In this document: positions 1 to 11,700 of the stretch, in pieces
Numbering within the stretch: position 1 is the first letter of the stretch
Layout of the letters: each line of letters begins with the position of its first letter
Assembly (NCBI GenBank): GCA_016858145.1
Contig: JAEHOE010000016.1
Span: 930,001-994,000 of the forward strand
DNA length: 64,000 nucleotides
Source: Edaphochlamys debaryana
Taxonomy: Eukaryota > Chlorophyta > Chlorophyceae > Chlamydomonadales
Reading direction: 5' to 3'
Notes under the pieces: model-generated
Told to the model about the DNA's origin: nothing
What the model saw: only the letters and a program-made list of their open reading frames with translations
Database searches by the model: none
Made by a program: the position numbers and the translations under genes

Positions 1-884
1 GGGGCCCTGAGTGTGGGGACCAGGGGGTGGGCCGGAGTAGAACCCGCCTGTGGCAGGTCAGAGGTAAACCAGGGAGGGCCACCCGGTGGGCGGGGCGGCC
101 GTTGGGCGGGGACGGGGGTTGGATGCGTGCGACGCACGTACCTCTGGTGACGATGTGGCATGCGCGCAGGGGGGCCAACGGGAGACTGGTGCCACACCCC
201 TCTCGCAGGGCTGAGTTGGAAATGTCCCTCGGGGTCCGCCGGGGCTTCGAAATGCACACGAATCCGCGTAACGTTTCGTCGTACGCTGCCCGCAAGCCCT
301 CGCGGTTGGCCTTCGTGGCCATCCCGCTACGGTCCAGCAACGGTATTACTGCAGCAGCATTCCACGGACAGTGCATGCGTACTCACAGCCGTGCGGGCAT
401 CGCCGCGTTCCAAGAGTACATTGCAGCAAGCTGCTGAAGGCGCGGAGGCAGTTTGCAGTAGACTTGATGACGCGCCAGACTGCAGCCGATACATCTTGAA
501 CTGCTTCTGCGTGCGGCAAGGATGCCCAAACCAGGGCGGACAGGCGCCTGCCAAGCCTTGCTCATAAGCGCTCTGTTGGCTCTACTCAACGGTAGGTTGT
601 CGCAACAATGATGCACATGCCATATCAGGTTGGCAACTGAGCCAATTGCCCAGAAGCTGCGACACATGGTCGGGCAACCGCCACACTTACTGCACTGGTC
701 GCCTCACCCGCCAAACCGATAACGGTTGCCGCGCTGGTATCGCGGCGTATCGGGTCAGGTCTCGGTCGCGCGAGGTTGCCCTGTCGCAGGGCGCACGCCA
801 CCCTCCTGCCCGCCCCCTCCTCCTGGCCAGCTCCTGGCCCCCCCTCCCCGATCCCCGCCCTATGACGCCTTCCCACTCCCCCAG
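1..884. other. No confident gene; region upstream of the SRCR exons
   Basis: Several short overlapping open frames exist on both strands, but none has a recognisable domain, a good splice context or a paralogue in the window. Earlier exons of the SRCR gene may lie here or before the window. A TGA at 863-865 closes the SRCR reading frame, so the first exon I can follow must begin after it. Confidence 0.4.
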
Positions 885-3724
885 CCAGCGACGGTCTGCG
901 CATGCCACCCCCTCGGCGACACCCACCTCCGCGGCGCGCTTCCCGGCCGCCCCCAGCGTCGTCTTCTCCCGCCCTCTCCCCCTCGCCCCTCGCAACGCCC
1001 CCCTCAACGCTCCACCCTCCCCCTCGAGGCGGTGCCTCCGAGCTGTCCCCCGACGATGACACCGGTGAGGGCTCGAATGCCACACTGCCGATGCCTTGGG
1101 GCGTTGATGATGCATTTTGCTGGCCGTGACCCGACCTCCTCCTCCTCCTCCTGCCGGCCACAGGCCTGGAGCAGAACGGCGTTCGGCTCGTGGGCGGCGA
1201 TGGGAGCGCCCGGGGCCGCCTGGAAGTAGCCACCCGGGCAAACTGGCTGGCGGGGTCCGGGCCCAACCCGCCGCTGGTGTGGCGGCCCGTGTGCGACGCA
1301 GGGGGCTTCGCTGAGGAGTTGGCAACGGTGAGACGAGTGCTGTGGAGGGCTGAGGAGGGCTGGGCAGGGGCTGAGGAGGGCTGCGGGAGCTATGGGCGTG
1401 GACTGGAGGCGCTCGCTGCGGGGTCCAGCGGGGTAGAGAGAGAGCTTTGGGCATGCGTACCAGCCAGGCGCCTACGGGGTCCATACCTACCGCGCCACCG
1501 TACGTGACACGTGTGCGCCTTACTAAGCTCCTGCCGCGTGGCACGGCACTGCATCTGTATTGCTTCTCCTCAGATCATGTGTGAAATGCTGGGGTTCGCG
1601 TTCGGTCGAAAGTACTACGCGCCGGATGTCAACAGCCGCCCACCCAACGCCTCGGCCACGGACAGGTCCGGCGCTTGGGGCGTACTGTCGAGGCGTAAGG
1701 GATACTTGCGTGCAAGGCAGAGCTTCTGAGGGCCCCGTATCAACCCCGCCGCAGCCTCACTTCACGTCTCCGCTCGCCATGTAACATGGCATCCATGCAG
1801 GGATCTACCAGTCGACTGGATCTACTGCCGACGCAACGAAGGCGACCGCACGCGTAGCACACGCCACCGCGAGCTGCTGGGCATGACGCGCGCAGGCGCA
1901 GAACACACGGCGAGCGCCCTTCACGACGAGGCTGCGGAGGCGGAGGGGCTTCTGGGCGAAGCACCAGAGGGCATGGATGTTGGGGGCCTGGGGCGGAGAG
2001 GGAGGCAGCTGCGGTCCCCGCTAACGGTAGATGTGGAGTCGCCGCCTGGAGCGCCCTACGCGTGCGACTTCCGTCGGGCGGAGGAGCCCTGCAGCTACAC
2101 GGGGCCCCTGGTCGCCATCGAGTGCTCGGGTGAGCATTGCTTCCGTGCCACCTGTCAGTCACCTCGAGAGCCCGCGTCTGCGGCCGTGATAACCGAGGCG
2201 ATTCCTCATGACGGCTGCGCTTTGCCACCTGCCCACAGACGTCCTCTTCCCGCCGTCATTGCCACCACCGCCGTCGCCTCCCAATGCGCCAGACCGTGAG
2301 TGGCCCCTCCGTCAGGAGCGAGGATGACAGCGCCTGGAGGTATGGCCTCAAGAGTCCTCCGCCGCGGTGCTTCCATGTATCCAAGCTTGCCAACCGTGCG
2401 CCTTATCGATACTCGCACTAACGCCACTGCCGCCGTCTGTTGTCTGCCGCTGTCGCCCCAGGGCCCGCTTCCATGGCCAGTGCAATCATGATTGTGGGCG
2501 ACGGGCGCTGGGATACGATGGAGCCCAACCTGTGCGCGGATGCGGAGGACCCCGAGACCTGTGAGCTTGGGCCGGAGAGCAGGGCCCGCGCCCACCCCTG
2601 CCCGCGCCGGCACTGCTCGTTCCCATGGTGACCCCTCCCCTCTTCTGCCCCACCGGGCCTTGTGTACCAGGCATGTACAAGGGGCGGGTGGAGCTGCTGG
2701 TGACAGACCCTTCCACGGGGGAGCAGGTGCGGGCTGCGTGGCCGTCATCCCTCACATGCGCTCCACCCTTTCTCTGTGCACAAGCGCGAGCAGCTGCGTC
2801 GCAGACCCCCTTGGCACGCAGCCTGGCGCAGGTGCCCCCCTGGCGAAGGGCTGCGGGCTCGCAGCCCGTATGCCGCCGCTGCTCCACCCACTGCATCGAC
2901 CTGGTCTGCGTTCTGTGCCTCCGCTGCACCCGACGTCAAATCCTCCCTTCCCAGGTGTTTGCGCCCCTCTGCGGCATGGAGGACCTGGGCTACGCTCAGG
3001 AGGTGGCCAAGCTGGCGTGCAAGCAGGTGTGTTGCGTGGGCTCACAGGATTTGAAGCGGGCGTAGGCACTCGATCCGTGCCGCCTGCGGACCAGATGGAC
3101 GCAGAGGGGTCCTGAATGGCGTTGTGAATGGGGTCTCAGACGTCCAGGAACTCCCTTTGGGGCCCTGCGCCCTCCGCAGATTGTGGACTGGCCGTACGTA
3201 GGCATGGACGTCGAGGGCTGGCCTGACGAGCCCGTGGCTGTGCCGGCAGGTGCGTGGGCCTCCTTCCTGCAATTGTTGGCAGCTGGATGCGTGCCCAGGC
3301 CTGCATTGGGGACCCTGGGACGGGGCGTGACGTACGGACCCACAATGCATGGGTGGATGTCGTGGCCCTGGTGGCCCCCGCCGCTAACGATGCCAGGCTC
3401 CGAGCACTCTATGCTACCCTGCGGGCGCACCTCTAGGCGAGCTCGTCTCAGCTGCGTGCGTCTTTCCCATGTGATTCCTGTCTGTCAGGACAGGTTTATT
3501 TTGCCCCTGACGTGCCCGCCTCCCTTGCCCACCCGCCCCTGCCCTCTAAAGAGCCGGAAGCCAGTGACGATGGCGCCTTCCGCCCCTCGCGGTACCCAGT
3601 CTGGGCCGCGCTACCCGAGGGGGAGCCCACGGATGGCCTCGTCGCTTTGCAGCAGCTGGGGCCACGGCTGTCTGGCGAGCCATGCGCGACGCTCTTCACG
3701 CTGCACTGCAACTACATGGCTTAG
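885..3724 (+). CDS. SRCR-domain protein with two SRCR repeats, 5' end unresolved
   Basis: Spliced model: 885-1074 (start uncertain), 1164-1327, 1574-about 1669, 1801-2129, 2239-2295, 2462-2560, 2671-2726, 2955-3026, 3180-3249, 3489-3724; the intron phases agree. The first exon is Pro/Ser/Arg-rich. The first SRCR domain reads VRLVGG..GRLEV, then VWRPVCDAGGF, then CEMLGF, and closes with CDFRRAEEPCSYTGPLVAIECS-type cysteines. A linker rich in PPPPSPP follows. The second domain reads GRVELLV, then VFAPLCGMEDLGYAQEVAKLACKQ-like residues, then CATLFTLHCNYMA and stop. SRCR domains are extracellular ligand-binding folds, and green algae are known to carry SRCR proteins with hydroxyproline-type linkers, so a secreted or wall/surface protein is likely (inference). 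No signal peptide is visible because the true N-terminus is not placed. An alternative start is the ATG at 902. Confidence 0.75.
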
Positions 3725-3863
3725 CGTGTGCTGTGGTCGTACGGGTGAGGAGGCCGCGTGTGTGGAGTGCCTCACGTGGAGGCTGCGCTGCGGGGAGGGA
3801 AGCGGGCTCGTGTGCAGTGTGTGAGGCACGAGGACGGATTCCGTGACGTACGATGACATAGGC

Positions 3864-3885
3864 ATGGATTACGGAGCACAGTGCA
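3864..3885 (+). repeat. 22-bp direct repeat, first copy
   Basis: It starts ATGGATTACGGAG and ends AGTGCA. An identical 22-bp copy lies at 4602-4623. Both copies abut G/C-rich low-complexity DNA. Confidence 0.8.
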
Positions 3886-3901
3886 GGGGGGGGGCAGGAA
3901 G

Positions 3902-3906
3902 TGTAA
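3902..3906 (+). promoter_or_regulatory. Candidate TGTAA poly(A) signal of the SRCR gene
   Basis: TGTAA lies 178 bases behind the SRCR stop and runs into an A-rich stretch. TGTAA is the common chlorophyte polyadenylation signal. The placement is an inference. Confidence 0.5.
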
Positions 3907-4011
3907 AAAAATACACCACGCTTTAACTTTGGAGAGCTCGACAAGAGGAGCCCAAATCCGCTTTCAGAATGAAAATCGACGTTCTAGGAAAAAAGTTATG
4001 AGCCCTCAAAG

Positions 4012-4075
4012 TTGGGGGGGGGAGGGGGGGGAGGGGGGTCCCGAACTTTTGTACAGCTCCCGTCCGAACTTTTGT
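4012..4075 (+). repeat. G-run tract followed by two CCGAACTTTTGT motifs
   Basis: Runs of G up to nine long are followed by CCGAACTTTTGT at 4041-4052 and 4064-4075. A third G-run plus motif sits at 4512-4551. The G-runs fit a G-quadruplex pattern by composition only. Confidence 0.65.
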
Positions 4076-4511
4076 CACAGCGGTCTGACGCAGCCCAAGG
4101 GCCCTTTCCTTGCGAAAACGCGTGGTATCAAGGAGAGGCTGAACCGTGGGTGTGCCTGAGCACCACAGACCATAGGGATGGTGGTCGAAGGGTGGCTGCG
4201 GGTGCCACATGTCGGCGTCCGCGCGTGGGACACGTCACGACCGGCACTGCCACCGCTGTTGGACGTCCGGGTGTACTATTATGACCGTAGCTCATCATAT
4301 AGGAGGCCTAGGGCATGAATAGCGCGGATGCAAGGTATCGGAGAGTGGTCCATGGACGCGGGGATGGTCGATGGACAGGACCCAAGCCTCATCGACGCTT
4401 TCGGTTCACGCGCAAGGCAGTAGCGCACACGAAGCGCAGCCGATTGGCACAAAAGTCGAGGGAAACGGGTTACATTATGGCCATGTACGGCAGTGTGTGC
4501 AGTGTACGGCA

Positions 4512-4551
4512 AGGGGGGGGGTGGGGGGGTCGGGGGGGTCCGAACTTTTGT
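4512..4551 (+). repeat. G-run tract with third CCGAACTTTTGT motif
   Basis: It has the same structure as 4012-4052: a long G-rich stretch with T interruptions, then the 12-base motif at 4540-4551. Confidence 0.65.
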
Positions 4552-4601
4552 GGGGTGGTGTATGGAACTAATGTTTTTACCCCCCCACTGCACAGTGCAC
4601 G

Positions 4602-4623
4602 ATGGATTACGGAGCACAGTGCA
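4602..4623 (+). repeat. 22-bp direct repeat, second copy
   Basis: It is identical over 22 bases to 3864-3885, 738 bp upstream. The 740 bp between them holds two G-runs each followed by CCGAACTTTTGT, so the interval could be a small insertion or a local duplication. Confidence 0.8.
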
Positions 4624-5600
4624 CGGCGGTGTTGAAGGCTTACTCAACCTGTTGCAGCCAGGACAGAGCTGCGTTGCACGCAATCGGTAGCCGTACATAG
4701 ACAGATTCAAAGATCAGCCCAGGGGTGATCACTCCTGGGCCAGTTAGGAATGGTGCTTTACAGGGTTGCCCCTTACACAGCTGCTGAGGAGTGCGGGCGC
4801 TGCTTCCTTCGCGCGTAGTACACCACATCCCTTTGGCCCACGGCCCAAACGGGAGTTCACGGCCGATGCCCTTGTCCGTGTAACAATCGGTCTCGCTGGT
4901 CTGTGGCATTGCCTCAATGGCATCCGACAGCCCCATAGCGACAGGCAGCGCCTGCACGGCCGTCACCACCGCATCCAAAGATTGCACGGACATCTCGAGC
5001 ACCTGTGGCTTACGGGGGTGGGGCGGGAACCGTTTGGGGGGCTGCTTGTGTCGATGCCCTTATTCGTGTCCGATGTCAGACAGCTGCTGGGTCGTTCATC
5101 GCCGCAGTGTACCGGGCGGGGTTCATGGTGCCGGGGTATTCATCATCGCGGGGCGGGGTGTGCCGGTGGCGGGGTGGGCCTGGAGACTCGCTGGGGGCAC
5201 TTCACTCGCAGAGGCCATGCAGCGTAGTCATGACGACATTGGGGGATGCAGCTAAGCGCGTCGACGTAGCCGCTGCCCCAACGCGCAAGAAGGAAGGCAC
5301 TACCAAGGGCAGGTACAGCCAAGTCGTGCACCCGAACGTACCCTAGCTTGATAGCGCTTGACATAGCACTAGTGTTGATCTAACGATTCCACACATCGCG
5401 AGCGCAGCTCGCTGCTCATCCGCGACAGCGGGTTCCGCCGCGGCGGGTGGGTCGCTCGACTCTCGCACTTCACACTGTGAAGCAGGTTCAGATATTTCGC
5501 CGTGGTCGCCCGACGAGCTTAGCCTTTGTGTGGATGTGCCCATGGCCACTATTGCTCATTAGAGACACAAAACGCAGAGCTGTTGACAGCTCAATAAACG

Positions 5601-5669
5601 CTGCTCGACTCTTGGGTTTGCGGTCAAGTAGGGCTAAACCGCACGTTACCTGAGCCTATGCTGGTTCGG
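5601..5669 (+). promoter_or_regulatory. Conserved leader/promoter block of PAS gene copy 1
   Basis: It aligns with 34596-34659 ahead of copy 2. Both begin CTGCTCG, share AAGTAG and CCGCA-like words, and end CCTATGCTGGTT. It lies about 60-130 bp before the ATG, so it is probably proximal promoter or 5' UTR. No transcription start can be seen directly. Confidence 0.45.
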
Positions 5670-5730
5670 AGATGCTGGCTACGGGGTCGCTGCTGATTGG
5701 AGTAACAACGAGCGCTGCGCCGGGGCGACT

Positions 5731-8700
5731 ATGAAGAAAAAGGGTGCCCGGGCGTTGTCGGCCGATGGCTCCTCTTCTATCGGCAGTTTCAACAGCAGAG
5801 TCACACGGTGGGACACAGGGTGCCTCATGGGGGCGACCGACCAGTCGGTCAACCGTGGGCGTGCCGGCTTGCTCAGGCCTGCTCACCCCCTCCTCCCCGG
5901 CACAGAAATACCGCGCTCCCGCAAACCCGCGATGTGGAGGAAGCAGATGTGGATGACCTCAAGGCAGGGTGCCTCTGGGTGGCCGGGAGTTGCCTTAGCT
6001 GGCGATGGCCCCTGTCTCATTTAACCCCTCAGCACGCGGGCGCAAAATCCAGTCGGAACCCCGGGACAGGGCTCTGCGCCTGCACGGAGGCGGCCGCTCA
6101 CACTCCTTGGGGAACACTGAGCCATCGCAGACCTTAGTCTTTTCTGCCCCAACCTTCTGTACCACACATGCGCGCCGCTCCCTCTCCGCAGACGGGCCGG
6201 GGCTTGGAGACAGGGCTGTTCGGGGTGCTCTACACGCTCAGCAAGGTGGGACGTGGGGAGGTGTCAGGACTGTCAGCACTGGGCCAGCAGGTATCCGGAC
6301 GAGACCGGGCGCCTGCCGCCCGTCTGTCATATGGACGCCTTTGCACGCGTCCTGTACGGCGGCCAGAGGACGCGTGTTGAGGGCGCTAGGGCGCAGGCTT
6401 CGGCAGGTTCCCGGTCCTTGAGCTGTGTCGCGCGGTAGTCCTTGATGGTTGATGCGCCCCTCCGCAACTGTCACCGCACCGCAGGAGAAAGTGGACGGCA
6501 GCAAGCTGGTGGGGGTGGTGAAGCTGGTGCTCGACTTCCTGCAGGTGGGCGTGGGGCGGCGCGGGCAGGGGTGTGAGGGAGTCTGGGGTGGACAGGAGAG
6601 ATGACCTGTTGCTAGGACTGCAGGCCTATGCGACCGGGATGTGGTCGGGCGCCGAGGTCGCCGACGGGAACGCAGGTCATGACCTTGGCATGTGGGTCGG
6701 GAGGGGTGGGGTGCCCTGCAAGCCTCTGCAAGCAACCCTCAACCCTGCGCGCTACCTATCCTCTTCCTCCCGCAGCAACTGGTTGTGCTGCTGGCAGCAA
6801 GCAATGGTGGGCAGGAGGCTTGGACGCGGGGCGTGAGGGAGCTGGGTGTTTGGGGCATGGGCGCTGGGCGCTGGGCGCTGGGCATGTGGGTCGGTGCTGG
6901 GGCGGGTGTTGCGGCACAGGGCATTGTGGCATTGAGCGCCAGGGCTTTTAGCGTTGCGGCATTGGGCCTTCCGGCAATGGGGTTTGGGGCGTTGAGCGTT
7001 GGGGCTGTGAGCGCATGGCCGGCTAGGCCGGCGGGATGCTGGGCGGATGGGGAGCGGGATCCAGGGCGTCTGGGCGCTGGGTGGCAGGGTGAGTGCTTGG
7101 CCTCCTCAAGTCCTCATAGCGATATGAGGCTCTGTCCTGGCGGCAGACTACGGTGGGCGGTGCTTTGGGCGGCCATGGCTCTGGGCAGCGGGGCGCTTGG
7201 GCAGCGGGGCTCTTGGGCAGCGGGGCGCTTGGGCGGTGGCGGGGCGTTGAGCTCGCGGGGCGTTGAGGCGGCGGGGCCCGGGGCTGCGGGCTCGGCTGGG
7301 CTCTGGGCACACTGGCGGCGGGACCATGTGTGGCGGGGCTCCTTGGCGGCGGACGCGTGGCCCTCCCCTTGAATGTGTCGGACTCAACCATGGCTCAGGC
7401 ACGCCACCCTCTCACCCCCTCGGCCGCAGGCTGGTACCCTTGGGTGACCGAGTGGACCCGCCGCCTCACCTGGTGAGGGCGGGCACGGGTGGGGCAGGCA
7501 GCCTGCAACTGCGTGCCCGCATTGGACGCCGCAAGTGGCGATACTCAAGTGCTGCTGGCATGCCGGCTCGTTTCCTGGAACAGGCTGTGGGAGGCCATCG
7601 GATACCTCAACTTCCAGCTGAAGCTATCGGACAATGTGGTACGTCTTGGCTGGGCACGCACGCACCTGGTGTATGTGGGAAGATGGAAACGCACACGTGT
7701 ATCTCGGCCTGAGCCTTGCTTGCCAGGGTGGGCTTAGACAATCCTCTGTGGGACGACGCCGTACTTCCTCGCCGGCTCGCCTGCCGTGTGACGGATGGCC
7801 CCTCCCATTGTACCTGCAGTCGTACCAAGTGTACATGGGTGTGCTGTACGGCATTGGCGCGTTGCTGCTAATCAGCTTGGCGCTGTGTGCGTACGTGGGC
7901 TACTGCTTTCGGCAGCGCAAGTTCGAATACGTCTGGTGCGTCCGGACAGCTTAGTGGGGCTTCATGGTAGGACAAACCAACCATGCCAATCAACAATGCA
8001 TGCGTGAATTCAGAGAGCGACAGGCAACTGCTCTGGCCCAGCTCACCTTCCGGCTCACCTTCAAGCGCCATCCTTGCCCTCCCTTCCCGCCCCGCACCCC
8101 CACCTCAGGCCGGTGTGGACTCTGCGTGTGGTCGTGAGCGTGTTCCTGCAGGCGAGCAGGGGCGGGGGCACGGGGGGAGGGCCCTTGGGGTGGACGGCCC
8201 GTGGTTGTACTGTGGGGCTGTGGGGTGGAGGGATACGCCTGGGCCCGCAGGTTTGACCCGGGCTGCCACCCAAACGCACTGTCCTGCTCCAGCCCCTGCA
8301 GAAGAGCCGTAGGTCCCTCTGCATCACCGCTTGCCCCCCGGCTGTCCTCCCGCCCTCGCCCGCTCTGTCCCCTGCTGTCCCCCCACCCACCCACAGACCT
8401 TCTACGTGTCGGCCATGGGCGTGTTCTTCATTTCCATTAAGTGCCACTCCCTGGCCAAGGACGACAGCGGATTCAAAAAGGGCTACCTGGAGATGTACCC
8501 GGACCGAAGTGGGTCGTGGGGTTTCTGGCGGGGTTCTGTGAGCTAGGGTCGCAGGTGCTTTGCCCGGGACTGATGTGGACGGGGCCCACAGTTCCTAGGT
8601 CTAGCGGAGTGCACCCTTGCGTGCGAGCCGATCCCTAGGCTTTGGCGGCAGGGCTTGGGCTGGGCTCGGCACCGATCCCGATGCGGATGCTTACCTGTTG

Positions 8701-11700
8701 TGTTCTGCGTGTCGACCGGCCCCATGCAGAGTGCATCGACTTCCCACAGATTCTCAACGCAGTTCTGGCCGCCCTACTGGCGGCCATATACATGTGTGTA
8801 CGAAACCGTGGGTGCCTGTCTGGTAGACTGAGTGAGAGGCTGCCTGTAGATAGGTTGCGTTGAATAGGCAAGTCAGATTGTTTGCTAACCATGGATACCA
8901 TAGTAGGCACAAACCTTGCTTGACGGCTGGGCCCCCTTTTGCCTGCAGCCTGATTGTCTTCGTGACCACGGCCGCAAGCTTCGCGCTAAACCCCCTGGCC
9001 ACCAGCCTGCTGGCCAGCGCTCATCCGCACGTCGATGTGAGCTGCACGCCACTAGCGGGGTCGATCTGGGTCGATCTGGGTCGGCAGCGGGGTCCTGGTG
9101 CAAGCGCTGTTGTGGCTGGTGGTCCGAGCTTGTGCTGCTCATCCACACGCGGAGGTGGGGCGGGGCCAAACCAGCATCGGGGGGTCACAGTCCGGGCTCA
9201 CCTCGTACTGATCTGCTCCATCCATACCTGTCTCTCCCTCCCCAGCTGATCAACCTGGTCGCAAAAACTGTCTTCATGCTGTCCGGCGCCATCCTCGTGG
9301 CGGACATCCCCAAGCTTCAGGCATTCGTCTTCGCAGGCAGCATGTCAGTGCAGTTCTACACCACTATTCGATGGGTGGGTGCAGGGGGCGCCAGGGTTAA
9401 CCAAGGGCAGGCGGAGCCTAGGCGAGGCTCGTGACCCAGTTCCCCAGCCTCGCGCCTTCCTCTCCATGTGAACCGCATAAATCCTTCCACCTGCCCCCCC
9501 CGCTCACAGGTGCCTTCCACGTTGGGCTGGGTGAACGACATGCGAAGCGGCTTCATGCTGTGCCTCACATGGGTCAGGTGCGCGGGTGGGCAAAGGGGTC
9601 CGCCAACGGGCTGCCTACGGGACTCCAGAGCCGTGTGTTTTTGTGTAGTACATGGACAAGGGGCAGCCGTGCACTCCTCACGGGCCATGACCGAAGGGAC
9701 TGCTCGCTGTCGTTTTATATGGGTGGTATGCCCCGCCGTCCCCCCGCAGCATCCTGCTGATCGTGCTCAAGTACCTGAACGGCAGCAACAATCCCTACAG
9801 TACCGCTGCAAGCAACATTACTATCGTCGCGCTGGCGGGTGGGAGCGGGTGGGAGCGGGGTGGCTGGGAGCGGGTACCGACAAGTGGGACGTGTGGGGAC
9901 GTGGGATGGGATGACGCGATGCGTTGAGCCAGTGCCACCGTGGTCCCAGTGCCACTTGTACAGCGAGTACAGTGCTTACATTGCTGTAGCTCTCATCCAA
10001 ACCTTACGCCTTCAAACACGGCAAAACAAATGCGGCCGCACATGCCGTCGCCTCGGCCACCCTCGCACGCCGAACACCTCTTCCTCGATGAATTGCAAAA
10101 TCTAGGAGCAGCCAATCAGTGCGTGGGACGCGAGCCTTTGCGGTCAACACCCGATGAAATGGAACGACGCGGCCACCGGCTCCAAAACATGCATCGAGCC
10201 CCTCGGCTAGGCCCGATCAATCCTGTGGCGCATCCGCGGGTTGGAGTACAAAATACGCCGATCGTGGGCTGGCCCTGTCGCGACCTGCCGCTCGCTACTT
10301 CAAAGCGGTCGCTGGAACTCGCGACAACTTTGCTCGCAGAACACGTAATCATGGCGTAGCAGCGCACTTTTATCTGAGCGTGGTCTTGACGGGTGGTGCT
10401 CGGCGTGTTCGTGGCCATCCTCGCGTGTTCGTGGCCATCCTTACTTGGGGGTCCTTAGTGGCAACACCCCTCCGCCTTTTTTTCGGTGTGTTCGTGGCCA
10501 TCCTTGGGGAACATCCAGGGGAACATCCTCTTCTCGGCCAGGTGTGAACATCCGCTTACCATGCCCGTGTACCCTCTCGTGTCTTCGCAGGGGTTCCCGT
10601 CGCGCTTGGCGCTGGCTGGCTGCTATGCTTCCTGCGCCGCCGCTATATCATGAACAAGGCGGTCGCGGCTTTCAAGGCTGCGGCTCCAAACGCCAAGCCC
10701 AAGCAGGTCTTCAAGTGAGTAGCAGCCCGGGCATTCAAGGAAGGAGGCCTACCGCCGGGTGAGGGGTTGTGGTGAGCGCGTGAGTCCATCTCACATTTTG
10801 CCCCATGTGCACCCCACTACCCTCAGGTTCTGGGACGTTTACGAGGTGGAGCACGTGGCCCGCATCTGCCGTACGCCCGGCAAGCAGGTGGACACGCAGG
10901 ACGAGGAGGCCGTACAGCTGGCCGAACGCATCCTGCGCGCCGGCATCGTGCTGTTTCCCGCCTCTGCCTTCGCGCACATCCTGTACAGCAACCTGCTCAT
11001 AGAGGTGCAGAACCTGAACCAGGTGAGGCATATTGCGTACTTCAAGCTTGGGGCCGGCCCTCGCAACTCTAGGGGTCTGCCTGATCCTTGCTCATGCATC
11101 TAGCCTCCCCACCTGTTCTGCCCGTTCAGGCCGGCCAGTCCCAGCTGATGGCCGCCAAGAAGCTCAACCCCGGCTACGTCGACCGCTTCGCCATCTTTGT
11201 GCGCGAGCAGCAGCGGCTGCAGCAGGCGCACACGTCGACGACTGGGGACTCCGCTGTGGATCTGGTGTCGTACGTCGAGTTTCAGGTGGGGCCCGTGACG
11301 TGTGTTTCGACATGACGTTTGCTGTAGTTTGCTGTAAGTGCTATCGGTCCCAGCACTCAAGCCGCTGCTGATAGCAATGGTCCCTGCCCCCTTGCCCTAC
11401 TTCGACGCGCGCCCCTCTTGAAGAGGAATTACCGGTGGGCGCGTGCACCGGTGCAGGGGCCTTGCCAGACAACTTTGTTTGTTGGTCCCTTCAGTCAGTC
11501 GCGAAGGGGGTCGGAGCGAGTGCCCCGCCGGACCTCCGACTCGCAGGTTGCTGGCTCGAGCCACTCAGCGGGCCCTAACGGCCCAGCAGGCCTTCTGGCG
11601 TCTGCTGCTGCGAAGCCAGATCCGCTTCGCACAACTGACAGCTGGCTTTGCCAACATCGAGGCGGCTCAGGAGCGGGCCATCAAGACGTACCGCATGGTG

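Larger units (their letters stand above)
3725..5730. other. Intergenic region with G-runs and short repeats
   Basis: No supported gene. It holds the SRCR 3' region, two G-rich tracts with a shared 12-base motif, a 22-bp direct repeat 738 bp apart, and the promoter/5' leader of the first PAS gene. A 120-codon minus-strand frame (4640-5002) has no recognisable domain and was not called. Confidence 0.5.

Noticed and set aside
625..1544. Long Gly/Arg/Pro-rich minus-strand frames
   Set aside because: They are the complement of the Pro/Ser-rich SRCR exon and of low-complexity DNA, with no domain.
4640..5002. 120-codon minus-strand frame starting MLEMSVQSL
   Set aside because: No recognisable domain, no paralogue in the window and no splice or promoter context; it may be chance in GC-rich DNA.
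5961..5981. GC donor after DDLK in exon 2 of both PAS genes
   Set aside because: An in-phase GT donor five codons downstream (TGG|GTGGC at 5978 and at 34984) explains both copies without a rare intron type.
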